Below, piece after piece: positions 9,201 through 17,187 of a stretch of 52,970 nt of DNA; the stretch's first letter is position 1; each line of letters begins with the position of its first letter. The stretch covers positions 1 to 52,970 of the forward strand of contig DATGZN010000002.1 of NCBI GenBank assembly GCA_035297145.1. The letters are read 5' to 3'. The position numbers and the translations under genes are program-made. This DNA is from QHXW01 sp035297145. Lineage in GTDB: Bacteria; Acidobacteriota; Terriglobia; Bryobacterales; Bryobacteraceae. Below the pieces are notes generated by a model that saw nothing but the letters and a program-made list of their open reading frames with translations, ran no database searches and was not told the origin of the DNA.

Positions 9201-12200
9201 TGCTCGACGCACTGCTGGGCTCCGGGACCATGCCCGAGCGCATCCTGCATTTGTGGCCGCTCGTGGCGCCCGGCAATGTGCCTGCGGCCGGGGAAAATCT
9301 CGACACCGCGAAGGCCCTGAACTTCTATAGCCTGCTGTATCTGGTGCAGGCCATCGGCGCGCGGGATATTGCGCAACCGATGTCGCTGGCGATTGTATCG
9401 AACGGTCTGCAATCGGTCGCGGGCGAGGCGGTGCATCATCCCGAGCGGGCGGTGCTGCTGGGCCCATGCAAACTCATTCCAAAAGAATTTACGAGCACCC
9501 GCACGCGGTCGATCGACGTGGCTCTCACGGAAACTGGGGAGCCGGATCGCGTGGCACGACAGATCCTGGCCGAGGCCAGTCAGGATTTCCACGAGACGCA
9601 GTTGGTTGCCTATCGCGGCGAGGATCGCTGGGTCGAGAGCATCGAGCCGTCGCGTGTCGAACGCGCGGCGCCGCGCCTGCGCCAGCACGGTGTGTACCTG
9701 ATCACCGGGGGCACGGGCGGCATCGGCATCGAGATCGCAGAACATCTGGCGCGCACCCTCCAAGCGAAACTTGTGCTGGTGAGCCGCACCGGCCGGCCGC
9801 GGCGAGCGGATACCATCGCGCGGCTGCGCGAACTCGGTGCGGAAGTTGAGATCGCGACAGCCGACGTGACCGATCTGGCGGCGATGCGTGGCGTCGTCTC
9901 CCACGCGATCGAGAAGTTCGGCCGCATCGATGGCGTCATCCATGCGGCCGGTGTGCTCGACGACGGCCTGATCCAGCTCAAGCAACAAGACGCCGCCGAT
10001 CGCGTGCTCGCGCCGAAGGTCACGGGCACGTTGGTGCTGGAGGAAGCGCTGGCCGGGGTGGCGTTCGACTTTCTGGTTCTGTTCTCTTCGGTCAGTTGCT
10101 ACACGGCTCCAGTGGGGCAAGTGGATTACGTGGCCGCGAACGCTTTTCTGGATGCCTATGCGGCCTCGCGCAACGCCCCGGGCCGGCCCTGGACCGTGGC
10201 CATCAACTGGGGCCGTTGGGGCGAAACTGGCATGGCCGCCGCGCCGAGCGTGGCCGCGGGCGGTCATCCGTTGCTCGGCGTTCGCTCCACCAATACGCCC
10301 GACACGTTGGTGTACCACACCGAGCTGAATTTCCAGGATCACTGGCTGCTCAACGAGCATTGCCTGCGCGGCGGGGATGCGCTGTTCCCCGGAACCGGCT
10401 ACATCGAGCTGGCGCGCGCGGCTCTGGTCGAGCGTTTGGGAACAGGCGCGATGGAGTTCGAACGGTTGTCGTTCACCGCGCCGCTGCGCGTGGGCCGGGG
10501 CAGGACCCGCGCTATCGAAATCCGCATGACGCGCGAGGGCGAGGCTTATCACTACACGGTCGCGGCTGCGGGCACGTCGGCGGCGCCCTACGGCGCGGGA
10601 TCGGTGCGCTCTCTCGGTGCGGTCGCGCCCCGGACCATCGACTTGGCCGCTCTGATGGAACGCGCCACCGAGCGCCAGCTCACCTTCGGCCCCAATGAGC
10701 AGAACGAAAAACAGGCGCGGCATATCGAGTTCGGCCGGCGGTGGCGCTGCCTGCGCCAGATGCACCTCGGCGCCAACGAAGCCCTCAGCTCGCTGGAGCT
10801 AGCCGAGGAGTACGCGGCGGACCTCGAAACCTACCGCCTGCATCCGGCCCTGCTCGATGCCGCCACCGGATCGGCGATGTTCACCATCCCCGGTTACGAC
10901 CAGAGCGACGATTTGTACGTGCCGGTTTCCTACCGGAGCATCCGGGTGTTCGGGGATCTGCCGCGCCGCTTGTGGTGTCATATCCGCTGGCCCCAGAGCA
11001 ACCACGCCGAAAAGGAAGTCGCCACGTTCGATTTCACAATCGCCGATGAACGCGGTCTGGTGGTCGCCGAAATCCAGGAATTTGCGCTGCGGCGCCTGGC
11101 TGGCACGGCGATGCTGTCGGGCGATGCAACCGCGCGCGCACTGCCGCCCGCCGATGCCACCATCGCCTCGGCCGCGGGAGTCGCGGCGTTCGCCGCGATT
11201 TTGGCGGGCCCACTGGTCTCGCGCATACTGGCGGTTCCCTCCGGCCTGCGTTTGAATGCGCCATCACCCGCCGCGCCGTCCGCAAGGCCGTCTTCGCCCC
11301 CGGTATCCTCCAACGGCGCACCGCGCGACGAGGTGGAGCAAACCCTGGCTCAGTGGTGGCAGGAGCTGCTGGGCGTCGATCACGTCTCCATCCACCAGGA
11401 CTTCTTCGAGCTCGGCGGCCATTCGCTTATCGCCGTGCGGCTGCTCACTCGAATCGAGAAGGAATTCCAGCAAAGCGTCCCGCTGCATGCATTTTTCGAG
11501 AACGGAACCATTGCCGCTCTTGCGGAATATGTGCGGCGCGCCACGCCCAATCAGGTCCCCACCGTCACCCCGCTAAATGACAAGGGAAGCGGCCCTGCTA
11601 TTTACTGCCTGCACACCATCGGTGGCGACCTCGCTGGCTTCCGGCATCTGGTCCGAGCTTTGGGGCCGGAGATCAACTTCTACGGCATTCAGGCGCCGCT
11701 CGAGAAAGTTCCGGCGGAGTTAGCTCGGTCGATCGAGCGGATCGCCGCCTACTATGTGGGCGAGCTTCTGGCCTTCCAGCCCGAAGGGCCGTATATTCTC
11801 GCCGGTGCGTCGCTCGGTGCCGCCGTCGCTCTGGAAATGGCCCAGCAACTCGAGGCGGCGGGGCACAAAGTGGATCTGCTCATCTCCATCGATGGCTCGC
11901 CGCAAAATACCGGCTACGAGACGTCGCGCTGGAACCCCCGTTACTACTGGAAGCAGCTTCGCAACGTGCCGCTGTGGGTGACCGACGATCTGCTGGATCA
12001 CTTCTCTTGGAAGGCTTTTGGCCCCCGCCTGTGGCGGAGAGCGACTGCGACCGCCAAGAGGGCTCTGTCCGCGCTGCTGGGCCGCGACAACGGCGCCGTC
12101 TATGAGTTGGAAGGCTTCATGGACCTGGTCACGTTTTCTGATAAGCGGGCCGAATTCATGCGGACGCTCTACACGACTTTCAAAACCTATGTGGCCAAGC

Positions 12201-12439
12201 CGTATCACGGCCGGGTGCTGTTGTACCAATCGCGAACCGAACCCTTGACCCACCTATTCGAAGTGGACCGCGCTTGGCATGGCATCGCGCCCAACGTGGA
12301 AGTGGTGCGCGTCCCCGGCACTCACACAAGTCTCATTCAGCCGCCCAACGTTCAAGTAATTGCAGCGGATCTCAAGCGCCGCCTCGCCGCGCTGCACGAG
12401 ACCCGTAAAAGCCAAGAACTGACCCGGCAACACGTGTAG
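6260..12439 (+). CDS. Single-module type I polyketide synthase, KS-AT-KR-DH-ACP-TE
   Basis: A 2059-residue multidomain synthase. The ketosynthase (about 9-430) has Cys182 in TACSTS, His318 in THGTG and His358 in NIGH. The acyltransferase (about 525-830) has Ser630 in GHSLGEF and HAFH at 726-729, which predicts malonyl-CoA. After a linker/pseudo-KR comes a ketoreductase (about 1140-1320) with TGGTGGIG from 1149, LDD in AAGVLDDG (B-type), Ser1277 and Tyr1290. A dehydratase-like double hotdog (about 1335-1620) has His1367 and Asp1533 (HPALLDAATG). The carrier domain (about 1690-1760) has Ser1722 in GGHSL, and a C-terminal thioesterase (about 1780-2045) has Ser1851 in GASLG and His2022. KR before DH is unusual, and the DH motif has one extra residue (HxxxGxxxxxP). 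Enoylreductase and methyltransferase domains are absent. It stands alone, so it may work iteratively. The product is unknown. Confidence 0.95.
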   Translation: MAPPPYASTAIAIVGMGARFPGAKNLAEFWENLRGGVESIRSLSDQELLAAGVDPEVLRAANYVKSASVLDGIELFDAPFFGFSPKDAAIMDPQHRVFLECAWEALENAGWSADEFPGSIGVFAGSGMNAYLMFHLVPNQKLMSSAGLFLLKQTGNDKDVLATRVSYQLNLTGPSMTVQTACSTSLVAVHVACQSLLNRECDMALAGGVTIEIPHKQGYVYREGEILSRDGHCRAFDAESSGTVFGSGAGVVVLRRLVDALADGDRIHAVIRGSAINNDGARKVGYLAPSVNGQAEVVAEALAVADVPAESISYVETHGTGTPVGDPIEIAALTQAFRESTQARGFCGIGSLKTNIGHLDAAAGVAGLIKTVLALEHQQLPPSLHFAKPNPRIDFANSPFYVNSRLAEWKSVAAPRRAGVTSLGIGGTNAHVILQEAPETEPTGPSRPWQVLTLSAKTASALDSAAGNLAEHLAEHPELNLADAAFTCHLGRKAFAHRRAVVCRTREEAIEALRTAGAKQVFGGQETARTGVAFLFPGQGAQYAGMALGIYESEPVFRAEVDRCAELLEAHLGLDLRTLLFPAEGANLAQATALLTETRIAQPALFTIEYALAKLWMSWGIRPAAMIGHSLGEFVAAHLAGVLSLEDALMAVAARGRLMQSAAPGAMLAVQLAEPEARALASGEISLAAVNGAKQCVLSGPAAAIDSLERKLAADGVMAQRLQTSHAFHSASMDAILPEFIAVMRGCRLQAPRIPYVSNVTGTWIEAGEATDPAYWARHVRQPVRFADGVATLFREQPAAMLEVGPGRVLAGLAARHPAKTESVRIVSSLRSAQGPAEDAQFLIAALAQFWVVGAKVEWTTFHAGERRQRVELPTYPFERQRYWIDAPKPQAPETSAVIDDPLAISYYQPVWTRADLPAATGDRATWLIFLDSMGVGLKIAKDLELAGHTVVTLTPGERFAKTGKHSYTLEPASRADYDRLLDALLGSGTMPERILHLWPLVAPGNVPAAGENLDTAKALNFYSLLYLVQAIGARDIAQPMSLAIVSNGLQSVAGEAVHHPERAVLLGPCKLIPKEFTSTRTRSIDVALTETGEPDRVARQILAEASQDFHETQLVAYRGEDRWVESIEPSRVERAAPRLRQHGVYLITGGTGGIGIEIAEHLARTLQAKLVLVSRTGRPRRADTIARLRELGAEVEIATADVTDLAAMRGVVSHAIEKFGRIDGVIHAAGVLDDGLIQLKQQDAADRVLAPKVTGTLVLEEALAGVAFDFLVLFSSVSCYTAPVGQVDYVAANAFLDAYAASRNAPGRPWTVAINWGRWGETGMAAAPSVAAGGHPLLGVRSTNTPDTLVYHTELNFQDHWLLNEHCLRGGDALFPGTGYIELARAALVERLGTGAMEFERLSFTAPLRVGRGRTRAIEIRMTREGEAYHYTVAAAGTSAAPYGAGSVRSLGAVAPRTIDLAALMERATERQLTFGPNEQNEKQARHIEFGRRWRCLRQMHLGANEALSSLELAEEYAADLETYRLHPALLDAATGSAMFTIPGYDQSDDLYVPVSYRSIRVFGDLPRRLWCHIRWPQSNHAEKEVATFDFTIADERGLVVAEIQEFALRRLAGTAMLSGDATARALPPADATIASAAGVAAFAAILAGPLVSRILAVPSGLRLNAPSPAAPSARPSSPPVSSNGAPRDEVEQTLAQWWQELLGVDHVSIHQDFFELGGHSLIAVRLLTRIEKEFQQSVPLHAFFENGTIAALAEYVRRATPNQVPTVTPLNDKGSGPAIYCLHTIGGDLAGFRHLVRALGPEINFYGIQAPLEKVPAELARSIERIAAYYVGELLAFQPEGPYILAGASLGAAVALEMAQQLEAAGHKVDLLISIDGSPQNTGYETSRWNPRYYWKQLRNVPLWVTDDLLDHFSWKAFGPRLWRRATATAKRALSALLGRDNGAVYELEGFMDLVTFSDKRAEFMRTLYTTFKTYVAKPYHGRVLLYQSRTEPLTHLFEVDRAWHGIAPNVEVVRVPGTHTSLIQPPNVQVIAADLKRRLAALHETRKSQELTRQHV

Positions 12440-12518
12440 CCGGATCCGTCCGTAACAGCATCCCGCCAAGGTCCGGCCTTCCCATCTCAATCCCGGCGGT
12501 GAAATTACAATTGAGGTC

Positions 12519-12980
12519 ATGCGCATCGGTCTGATCTCGGACACGCATGGCCTGCTGCGAGAGTCGGCCGTACGCGCGCTCCAAGGTTCGGATCTCATCA
12601 TCCACGCCGGTGATGTCGGCAAGCCCGAAATCATTGATGCGCTGAAAGCGTTAGCCCCGATCGTGTTTGTCCGAGGCAACGTGGATAAGGGATCGTGGGC
12701 GTCGGCGTGGCCGGAAACCGCCGTCGCCGAGGCCGGTTCGGCCATGATCTACGTGCTCCATGACGTCCACGCGCTCGATCTCGATCCCGCCGCGGTAGGC
12801 TTCCACGTCGTCGTGAGCGGCCATTCGCACAAACCGGCGCGCTCGGAACGGAATGGCGTTCTTTACATCAACCCCGGCAGCGCCGGACCGCGGCGTTTTC
12901 AATTGCCCATAACGGTTGCGCGGCTGGATGTGGAACTCACACCGTGGCAGGTGGAGTTTATCGACCTTGGCGCCGCGTGA
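12519..12980 (+). CDS. YfcE/MJ0936-type metallophosphoesterase
   Basis: A 153-residue cytosolic calcineurin-like phosphodiesterase. All metal-binding motifs of the YfcE family are present in order: SDTHG (residues 7-11), HAGDVG (about 29-34), RGNVD (about 52-56) and SGHSHKP (about 99-105), with NPGSAGPRR after it. The length is typical. These enzymes hydrolyse phosphodiesters or phosphomonoesters in vitro and their natural substrate is often unknown. It follows the PKS by 79 bp and faces the response regulator tail to tail with a 3-bp gap. A role in the PKS pathway cannot be inferred. Confidence 0.9.
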   Translation: MRIGLISDTHGLLRESAVRALQGSDLIIHAGDVGKPEIIDALKALAPIVFVRGNVDKGSWASAWPETAVAEAGSAMIYVLHDVHALDLDPAAVGFHVVVSGHSHKPARSERNGVLYINPGSAGPRRFQLPITVARLDVELTPWQVEFIDLGAA

Positions 12981-12983
12981 GCC

Positions 12984-13448
12984 CTACGCCGCGCCCCCGG
13001 CACACGCAGTCCGAACGGCCCCTCGGCTCAGCACGTGCGGTTGGCAGGAATCCCCCAAAACCTCTCTTACACTGCGCATCAGCCGCTCCGGCGCAAATGG
13101 CTTAGCCAGGAACGCATCCTCAGGCAGCAACCATCCGCTCTCCACCAGATGATCCTTCGGGTACCCCGAAATGAACAGCACGCGAAGGCGAGGGCAAAGG
13201 TTGGTGAGCCGGTCGGCAGCGGCTCGGCCCGGCTGGTCGTCTATGCAAACATCGGCGATCAGCATGTCGATCTCGTCTAGATGCCGCTCCATTTGAGAAA
13301 CAGCTTCTTCATGCGTTGACGCTTCCAGGGCACGGTAGCCGCCCTTGCCGCGCAATACAAATCCCAGCATCTGCCGTACTATGGGATTGTCTTCGAGAAT
13401 TAGAATTGTCGTCACGGGTGGCGCTCCGTGCCTCCATTTCTCGTTCAC
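12984..13448 (-). CDS. Single-domain response regulator (CheY-like)
   Basis: A 154-residue protein made of one receiver domain. It begins VTTILILEDNPIVRQML with the acidic pair (E, D), has the phospho-acceptor Asp in MLIADV, the switch Ser in FISGY and the conserved Lys in LAKPF. About 20 poorly conserved residues follow and no output domain. A start at the internal GTG (VTTIL) is possible, since the first 11 residues are not part of the fold. No kinase is adjacent, so the partner is encoded elsewhere. An AT-rich palindrome (13501-13526) lies 53 bp upstream of the start. Confidence 0.85.
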   Translation of the reverse strand: MNEKWRHGAPPVTTILILEDNPIVRQMLGFVLRGKGGYRALEASTHEEAVSQMERHLDEIDMLIADVCIDDQPGRAAADRLTNLCPRLRVLFISGYPKDHLVESGWLLPEDAFLAKPFAPERLMRSVREVLGDSCQPHVLSRGAVRTACAGGAA

Positions 13449-13500
13449 CAGCCTATCGCCGGGAACCAGGTTTTCATTAGCTATATCACAGCCAACTCCT

Positions 13501-13526
13501 AATTACTAGGAAAATCCCTAGTAATT
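13501..13526. promoter_or_regulatory. AT-rich palindrome upstream of the response regulator
   Basis: AATTACTAGG (13501-13510) and CCTAGTAATT (13517-13526) are perfect 10-bp arms with a 6-bp spacer AAAATC. The surroundings are much richer in A/T than the rest of the window, and a partial third TAATTATTAG-like element follows near 13542. Its position fits a promoter/operator for the response regulator. It lacks the GC-rich stem and T-run of an intrinsic terminator. Confidence 0.5.
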
Positions 13527-13627
13527 CACGATTAATATTGCGTAATTATTAGAATTCCACTAGACGAAAATCGCGCAACGGGCTAATTTGTGATCTTTCG
13601 CACTCTGCGCACGCTACCGAATTATCG

Positions 13628-13969
13628 TCACCAGATCTTGAGCCGCGCCCACGGTTTTCGGCTGCGCTTCGCGGGAATCACGCGGACTTCTGATGAGAAA
13701 TGTACGTACTGAATCCGGGGAGCATCGCTCTGGCGCGCCATCATCGCGCGCGCGAGGTCGTCCGGGACGCCGGCCCTTTTCCATGCAATGACGTGATCTG
13801 CCTGGAGTCCAAATAGAACCGGTGATTGCCCGATCAATTTCAATATGATGTCCTGAGCCACACCGGCCTGCACCATCTTTACGACGTCGGTGTCGGTAAG
13901 AATCTGTTGAGCCATGAGCCCCTCGGCGCCCCCCATCACCGCAATAAGAACGAAGAGCTTCATACCCAT
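13628..13969 (-). CDS. Small secreted protein with acidobacterial LTxxDVxKMxxAG repeat domain
   Basis: A 113-residue product with a signal peptide (MGMKLFVLIAVMGGAEGLMAQ). Its domain LTDTDVVKMVQAGVAQDIIL, followed by KLIGQSP..L..D.VIAWKRAGVPDDLARAMM, is a short helical motif seen repeatedly in uncharacterised Acidobacteria exported proteins. Its function is unknown. The C-terminal 25 residues are basic. I see no operon partner: the next upstream minus-strand frame is a remnant or very small ORF. Confidence 0.6.
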   Translation of the reverse strand: MGMKLFVLIAVMGGAEGLMAQQILTDTDVVKMVQAGVAQDIILKLIGQSPVLFGLQADHVIAWKRAGVPDDLARAMMARQSDAPRIQYVHFSSEVRVIPAKRSRKPWARLKIW

Positions 13970-14036
13970 CAGTGTTATCGGCAGGCGTGGGCCGTTTTTT
14001 AGACAAGAATGAGATCTGGTGGGATCGCTCCCGCTC

Positions 14037-14195
14037 CTACTTCCCCGGCCCCAGAGCCTGATATTCCCGAACGGCTGCGATCGGCTTGGCCCCGTAACCC
14101 ATGTAGGCGCCGGGAGCGTAGACCTGGTGTTTGAACCAATGGGCGCTCCGTGGAATAATCCCCAGGATTACCAGGTACGAGCTTAGTGAAGTCAA
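14037..14195 (-). pseudogene. Small ORF or M28-peptidase tail remnant
   Basis: A 52-codon minus-strand frame can start at TTG 14195 behind a good AAGGAGA ribosome-binding site. Its C-terminal half, HWFKHQVYAPGAYMGYGAKP and IAAVREYQ, resembles the very end of M28-family (glutamate carboxypeptidase II-like) peptidases, where WFxHxxYAPGxYTGYGxKTxxxVRE occurs. It is either a truncated peptidase tail captured behind a new start or a chance small ORF. Nothing else is visible in 13970-14451. Confidence 0.4.
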
Positions 14196-14451
14196 AAAAA
14201 TCTCCTTCAATAATCGCGGGAACCATCACGGATTTCGGGCCATTCCGAAACCCCCCAGCAAAGCACAGCGGGCATGACTGTGTGCGTGGCCGTCCGTCAT
14301 TAATCGAGTTCCGGTTGCCTCCATCCCCGCCGCACGCTAGTATCACTCAAGATACCCAATAGCTTTCGCGGGACCGGCCCTCTTTTTTTGTGGAGAGAAG
14401 CACGCTGACGCCGGGACCACGATATTGGGCCCGATCTGGAGGCCGTACTCC

Positions 14452-16299
14452 ATGAAACGTGGATGCATTTTCGCTTTGCTGGGCCTGGTTGCCGCCCCCT
14501 TTATTTTGGGGCAAGCACCCAAGAAGAAGATCACCCGCGCCGCTGACGTTCCGCAGTTCAACTATCCCATCAGCGGGAAGGTCGAGGATCTCTTGCACTC
14601 AGATGAGGCCCTCGGCAAGTTGATCGCCCAGATCCGCAAGGACATCGAAAGTGTCCTGGCGAACTACGATATCGAAGAAGGAGCTACCAAGCGCCGGCTC
14701 ATCGGTACCCTCGCCCGCTTGGACATGCTTGAAGGCAAGGATCAGGACGCGCTGCACCGCCTCGGTGAAGTCCGCGAGCTCGAAGACAAGCCCGCACAGA
14801 AACTGACCAGCGGTTTGGTGCTGCGCGCCATGCTCCAGGCACGCGCCGAATATAAGGATCGCAACTCGCCCGAGTATCGCCGCGAAGTCTACAAGCTCGT
14901 GCATCAAAGCCTGGACGCCATGCCCTTCGAGGTCGTCCAGAACGAAATCAAGAGCGCCAAGGCTGGATACGAGCTGCTGAACGAAGGCGTGATCATTGGC
15001 CAGATTCAGTCGGTATTTGATCCCGTGGTCGAAAAGACGGGAGCCTTGAGCGATGTGCTGGCCGACCAGGTGCCTGCTATCAAGCTGACGCTGGTCGAAG
15101 TCGTCCCGCTCAAAGATTCACTGGTGGAGGCCTTCGGCTCGTACCTTTCCGCCAATCAGAAAGAGAAGCCCGATATCTGGGCGGCGCGCGCGGTGCGGCT
15201 CGAGCCCGGCAGGAACTACACGCCCGTCAATATTGCCGTGTGGGACAGCGGCGTCGATACCACCGTTTTCAAAAGCCAACTGATCCTCGATAAAGACGGC
15301 AAGCCCGCGGTCATCGCCTACGACATCAACGCCCAAAAAACCACCGGCGACCTTTATCCTTTTCCGGCGGAGCGCGCGGCCAAGATCCCGGAAGTCACCG
15401 GGCGGGTTAAGGGCCTGCTCGATTTGCAGGCGAATGTCGACAGCCCCGAGGCCAGCGTCATCAAGAAGCAAATGGCTGCGCTCAAGCCCGACCAGGTCCG
15501 CCCCTTCATCGAGCAGATCAGTGAAGTCGCCAGCTACATGCACGGCACCCACGTCGCCGGCATCGCGATGGACGGCAATCCCTATGCGCGTCTGGGGGTG
15601 GCTCGCATTACGTTCGACTACAAGCTGATCCCCGATCCCTGTCCCTCCCGCGAACTTTCCGAACGAGATGCGGCCGCGGCCATGGATTACGTGAGCTTTT
15701 TCAAAGCCAACCACGTTCGCATCGTCAATATGAGCTGGGGCGGTTCGATGAAGGACAACGAACAAGGCCTCGAACGTTGCGGCATGGGTAAATCCGTTGA
15801 TGAGCGCAGGCAGATGGCGCGCGAGATGTTCGATATCGAAAAGCACGGCCTGGAAAAAGCGTTCGCGTCCGCACCCGAGATTCTGTTTGTCGCGGCTGGC
15901 GGCAACGCCAACAATGACGCTACGTTCAACGAATTCATCCCCTCCAGCATCCAGTTGCCGAACCTGATCACCGCGGGCGCCGTCGATAAGTCTGGCGATG
16001 AGGCCCCGTTCACCAGTTATGGACCGACCGTCGTGGTTCACTCCAACGGCTACGAAGTTGACAGCTACGTGCCCGGCGGCAAGCGCATGAAGTTTTCCGG
16101 CACCTCCATGGCATCGCCCAACGTGGTGAATCTGGCGGCGAAGATCCTGGCCGTGAATCCCAACCTCCATCCACCCGAGGTGATCCGCATCATCCGGGAC
16201 ACATCGGATGCCACCGCGGACGGGCGCCGGCACTTAATCAATCCGAAAAATGCCGTTGCCGCTGCCCAAAACCATTCTGCGGCCGCTGCCTCACAGTAA
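14452..16299 (+). CDS. Subtilisin-like serine protease (S8), secreted
   Basis: A 615-residue exported protease started at ATG 14452, which has GGAGG 11 bp upstream and gives the signal peptide MKRGCIFALLGLVAAPFILGQ. A roughly 240-residue N-terminal region without an obvious domain precedes the catalytic domain. The triad is complete: Asp265 in VWDSGVD, His364 in MHGTHVAG and Ser552 in SGTSMASP, with the oxyanion Asn in AAGGNANND. The DTG motif is DSG. Between Asp and His lies an unusually long insert (about 100 residues against 30-60 in typical subtilisins). It probably degrades proteins in the periplasm or outside. It is followed 28 bp later by the RlpA-like gene. Confidence 0.92.
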   Translation: MKRGCIFALLGLVAAPFILGQAPKKKITRAADVPQFNYPISGKVEDLLHSDEALGKLIAQIRKDIESVLANYDIEEGATKRRLIGTLARLDMLEGKDQDALHRLGEVRELEDKPAQKLTSGLVLRAMLQARAEYKDRNSPEYRREVYKLVHQSLDAMPFEVVQNEIKSAKAGYELLNEGVIIGQIQSVFDPVVEKTGALSDVLADQVPAIKLTLVEVVPLKDSLVEAFGSYLSANQKEKPDIWAARAVRLEPGRNYTPVNIAVWDSGVDTTVFKSQLILDKDGKPAVIAYDINAQKTTGDLYPFPAERAAKIPEVTGRVKGLLDLQANVDSPEASVIKKQMAALKPDQVRPFIEQISEVASYMHGTHVAGIAMDGNPYARLGVARITFDYKLIPDPCPSRELSERDAAAAMDYVSFFKANHVRIVNMSWGGSMKDNEQGLERCGMGKSVDERRQMAREMFDIEKHGLEKAFASAPEILFVAAGGNANNDATFNEFIPSSIQLPNLITAGAVDKSGDEAPFTSYGPTVVVHSNGYEVDSYVPGGKRMKFSGTSMASPNVVNLAAKILAVNPNLHPPEVIRIIRDTSDATADGRRHLINPKNAVAAAQNHSAAAASQ

Positions 16300-16327
16300 C
16301 AGGAGCTGACACATACTAGGACCACAG

Positions 16328-16987
16328 ATGCGGAAATTCCTGGCCATTGCCGGTTGTTTGGCTCTCTCCTCATGCGGAGAGAAGCGAACGGTGCGGGCAG
16401 CCGTGCCGCCTCCGGTTATGGGAGCGGAAATCGGAATTGCGAGCTGGTATGGGCATCCATACCACGGACGCCCCGCCGCGAATGGCGAAATCTACGACAT
16501 GGAGCAGTTCACCGCCGCCCACCGCACCCTGCCCTTCGGCACTCTGGTTCGCGTGGTGAATCTCGACAACGACAAATCCGTGGACGTCCGCATCAACGAC
16601 CGCGGTCCGTTCGTTGGTGACCGCATTATCGACCTTTCCCACGCGGCGGCGCGCGCGATCGACATGATCGGTCCTGGAACCGCTCGCGTGCGTGTCGAGA
16701 TCGCGCAGATGCCGGCCGCGCCTGCTCCGGGCTATTTCGCCGTGCAAGTGGGCGCTTTCCAGGTGCGCGCTAATGCCGAGCGCCTGCGCGCTGAAATGGA
16801 ATCACGCTACGGCGCCGCGCACATCGTGCTTCGCCCCGGCGACCCGCCGCTCTGGCGCGTCCTGGTCGGTCGTGCCACGACTGTCGATGACGCCGGCTCG
16901 CTCGCCGCCCGCATTCAAACCGAGCACGACGGCAAACTCGGCCAACCCTTTGTGATCCGTGACGATGCGGATAATGCCCCGATCTGA
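16328..16987 (+). CDS. rlpA: RlpA-like lipoprotein (DPBB + SPOR)
   Basis: A 219-residue septal-ring lytic-transglycosylase family protein. The N-terminus MRKFLAIAGCLALSSCGE has a lipobox with lipidation at Cys16. The double-psi beta-barrel spans about residues 35-120 with GIASWYG, the AAHRTLPFGTLVRVVN motif and VRINDRGPF (catalytic Asp in NDRGP). A SPOR peptidoglycan-binding domain follows (about 137-210, YFAVQVGAFQVRANAERL). The family cleaves denuded glycan strands at division sites or helps cell separation. Both hallmark domains are intact. Its coupling with the upstream protease may be simple co-transcription. Confidence 0.9.
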   Translation: MRKFLAIAGCLALSSCGEKRTVRAAVPPPVMGAEIGIASWYGHPYHGRPAANGEIYDMEQFTAAHRTLPFGTLVRVVNLDNDKSVDVRINDRGPFVGDRIIDLSHAAARAIDMIGPGTARVRVEIAQMPAAPAPGYFAVQVGAFQVRANAERLRAEMESRYGAAHIVLRPGDPPLWRVLVGRATTVDDAGSLAARIQTEHDGKLGQPFVIRDDADNAPI

Positions 16988-17083
16988 TGTGGCAAATGCC
17001 CATATCGTAGAAAGCAACACCCCCTGTTGCGATTCTCTGCATCCGTAGGTACTTGATACCATTCGGCTTCCCTGATTCTCTGT

Positions 17084-17112
17084 TGACAATCTCTACAGCA
17101 GGGCTCTACAGA
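17084..17112 (+). promoter_or_regulatory. Candidate promoter with direct repeats before the redox operon
   Basis: TTGACA (17084-17089) is followed by two copies of CTCTACAG (17092-17099 and 17105-17112, 13-bp period). The second overlaps the place where a -10 box would lie at 17-bp spacing (CTACAG, a weak match). This is the most promoter-like sequence in the 200-bp gap before the six-gene operon. The repeats may be binding sites, and no sigma-54 GG-N10-GC element was obvious. Confidence 0.35.
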
Positions 17113-17187
17113 AATTCCGCAAACAATTGAAAATAATCGGCTTATTTGTGGGCCTTGGCGTGTCTCTTCTCCAGTGGAGGCTTTGCC

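Noticed and set aside
8876..10765. Long (629-codon) open frame on the minus strand inside the PKS
   Set aside because: It is a mirror of GC-rich third-position bias in the PKS: the composition is Arg/His/Ala-rich without domains, whereas the plus strand shows every PKS active site.
15118..16233. 371-codon minus-strand frame opposite the S8 protease
   Set aside because: Shadow frame: no family resemblance, and the plus strand carries the complete catalytic triad.
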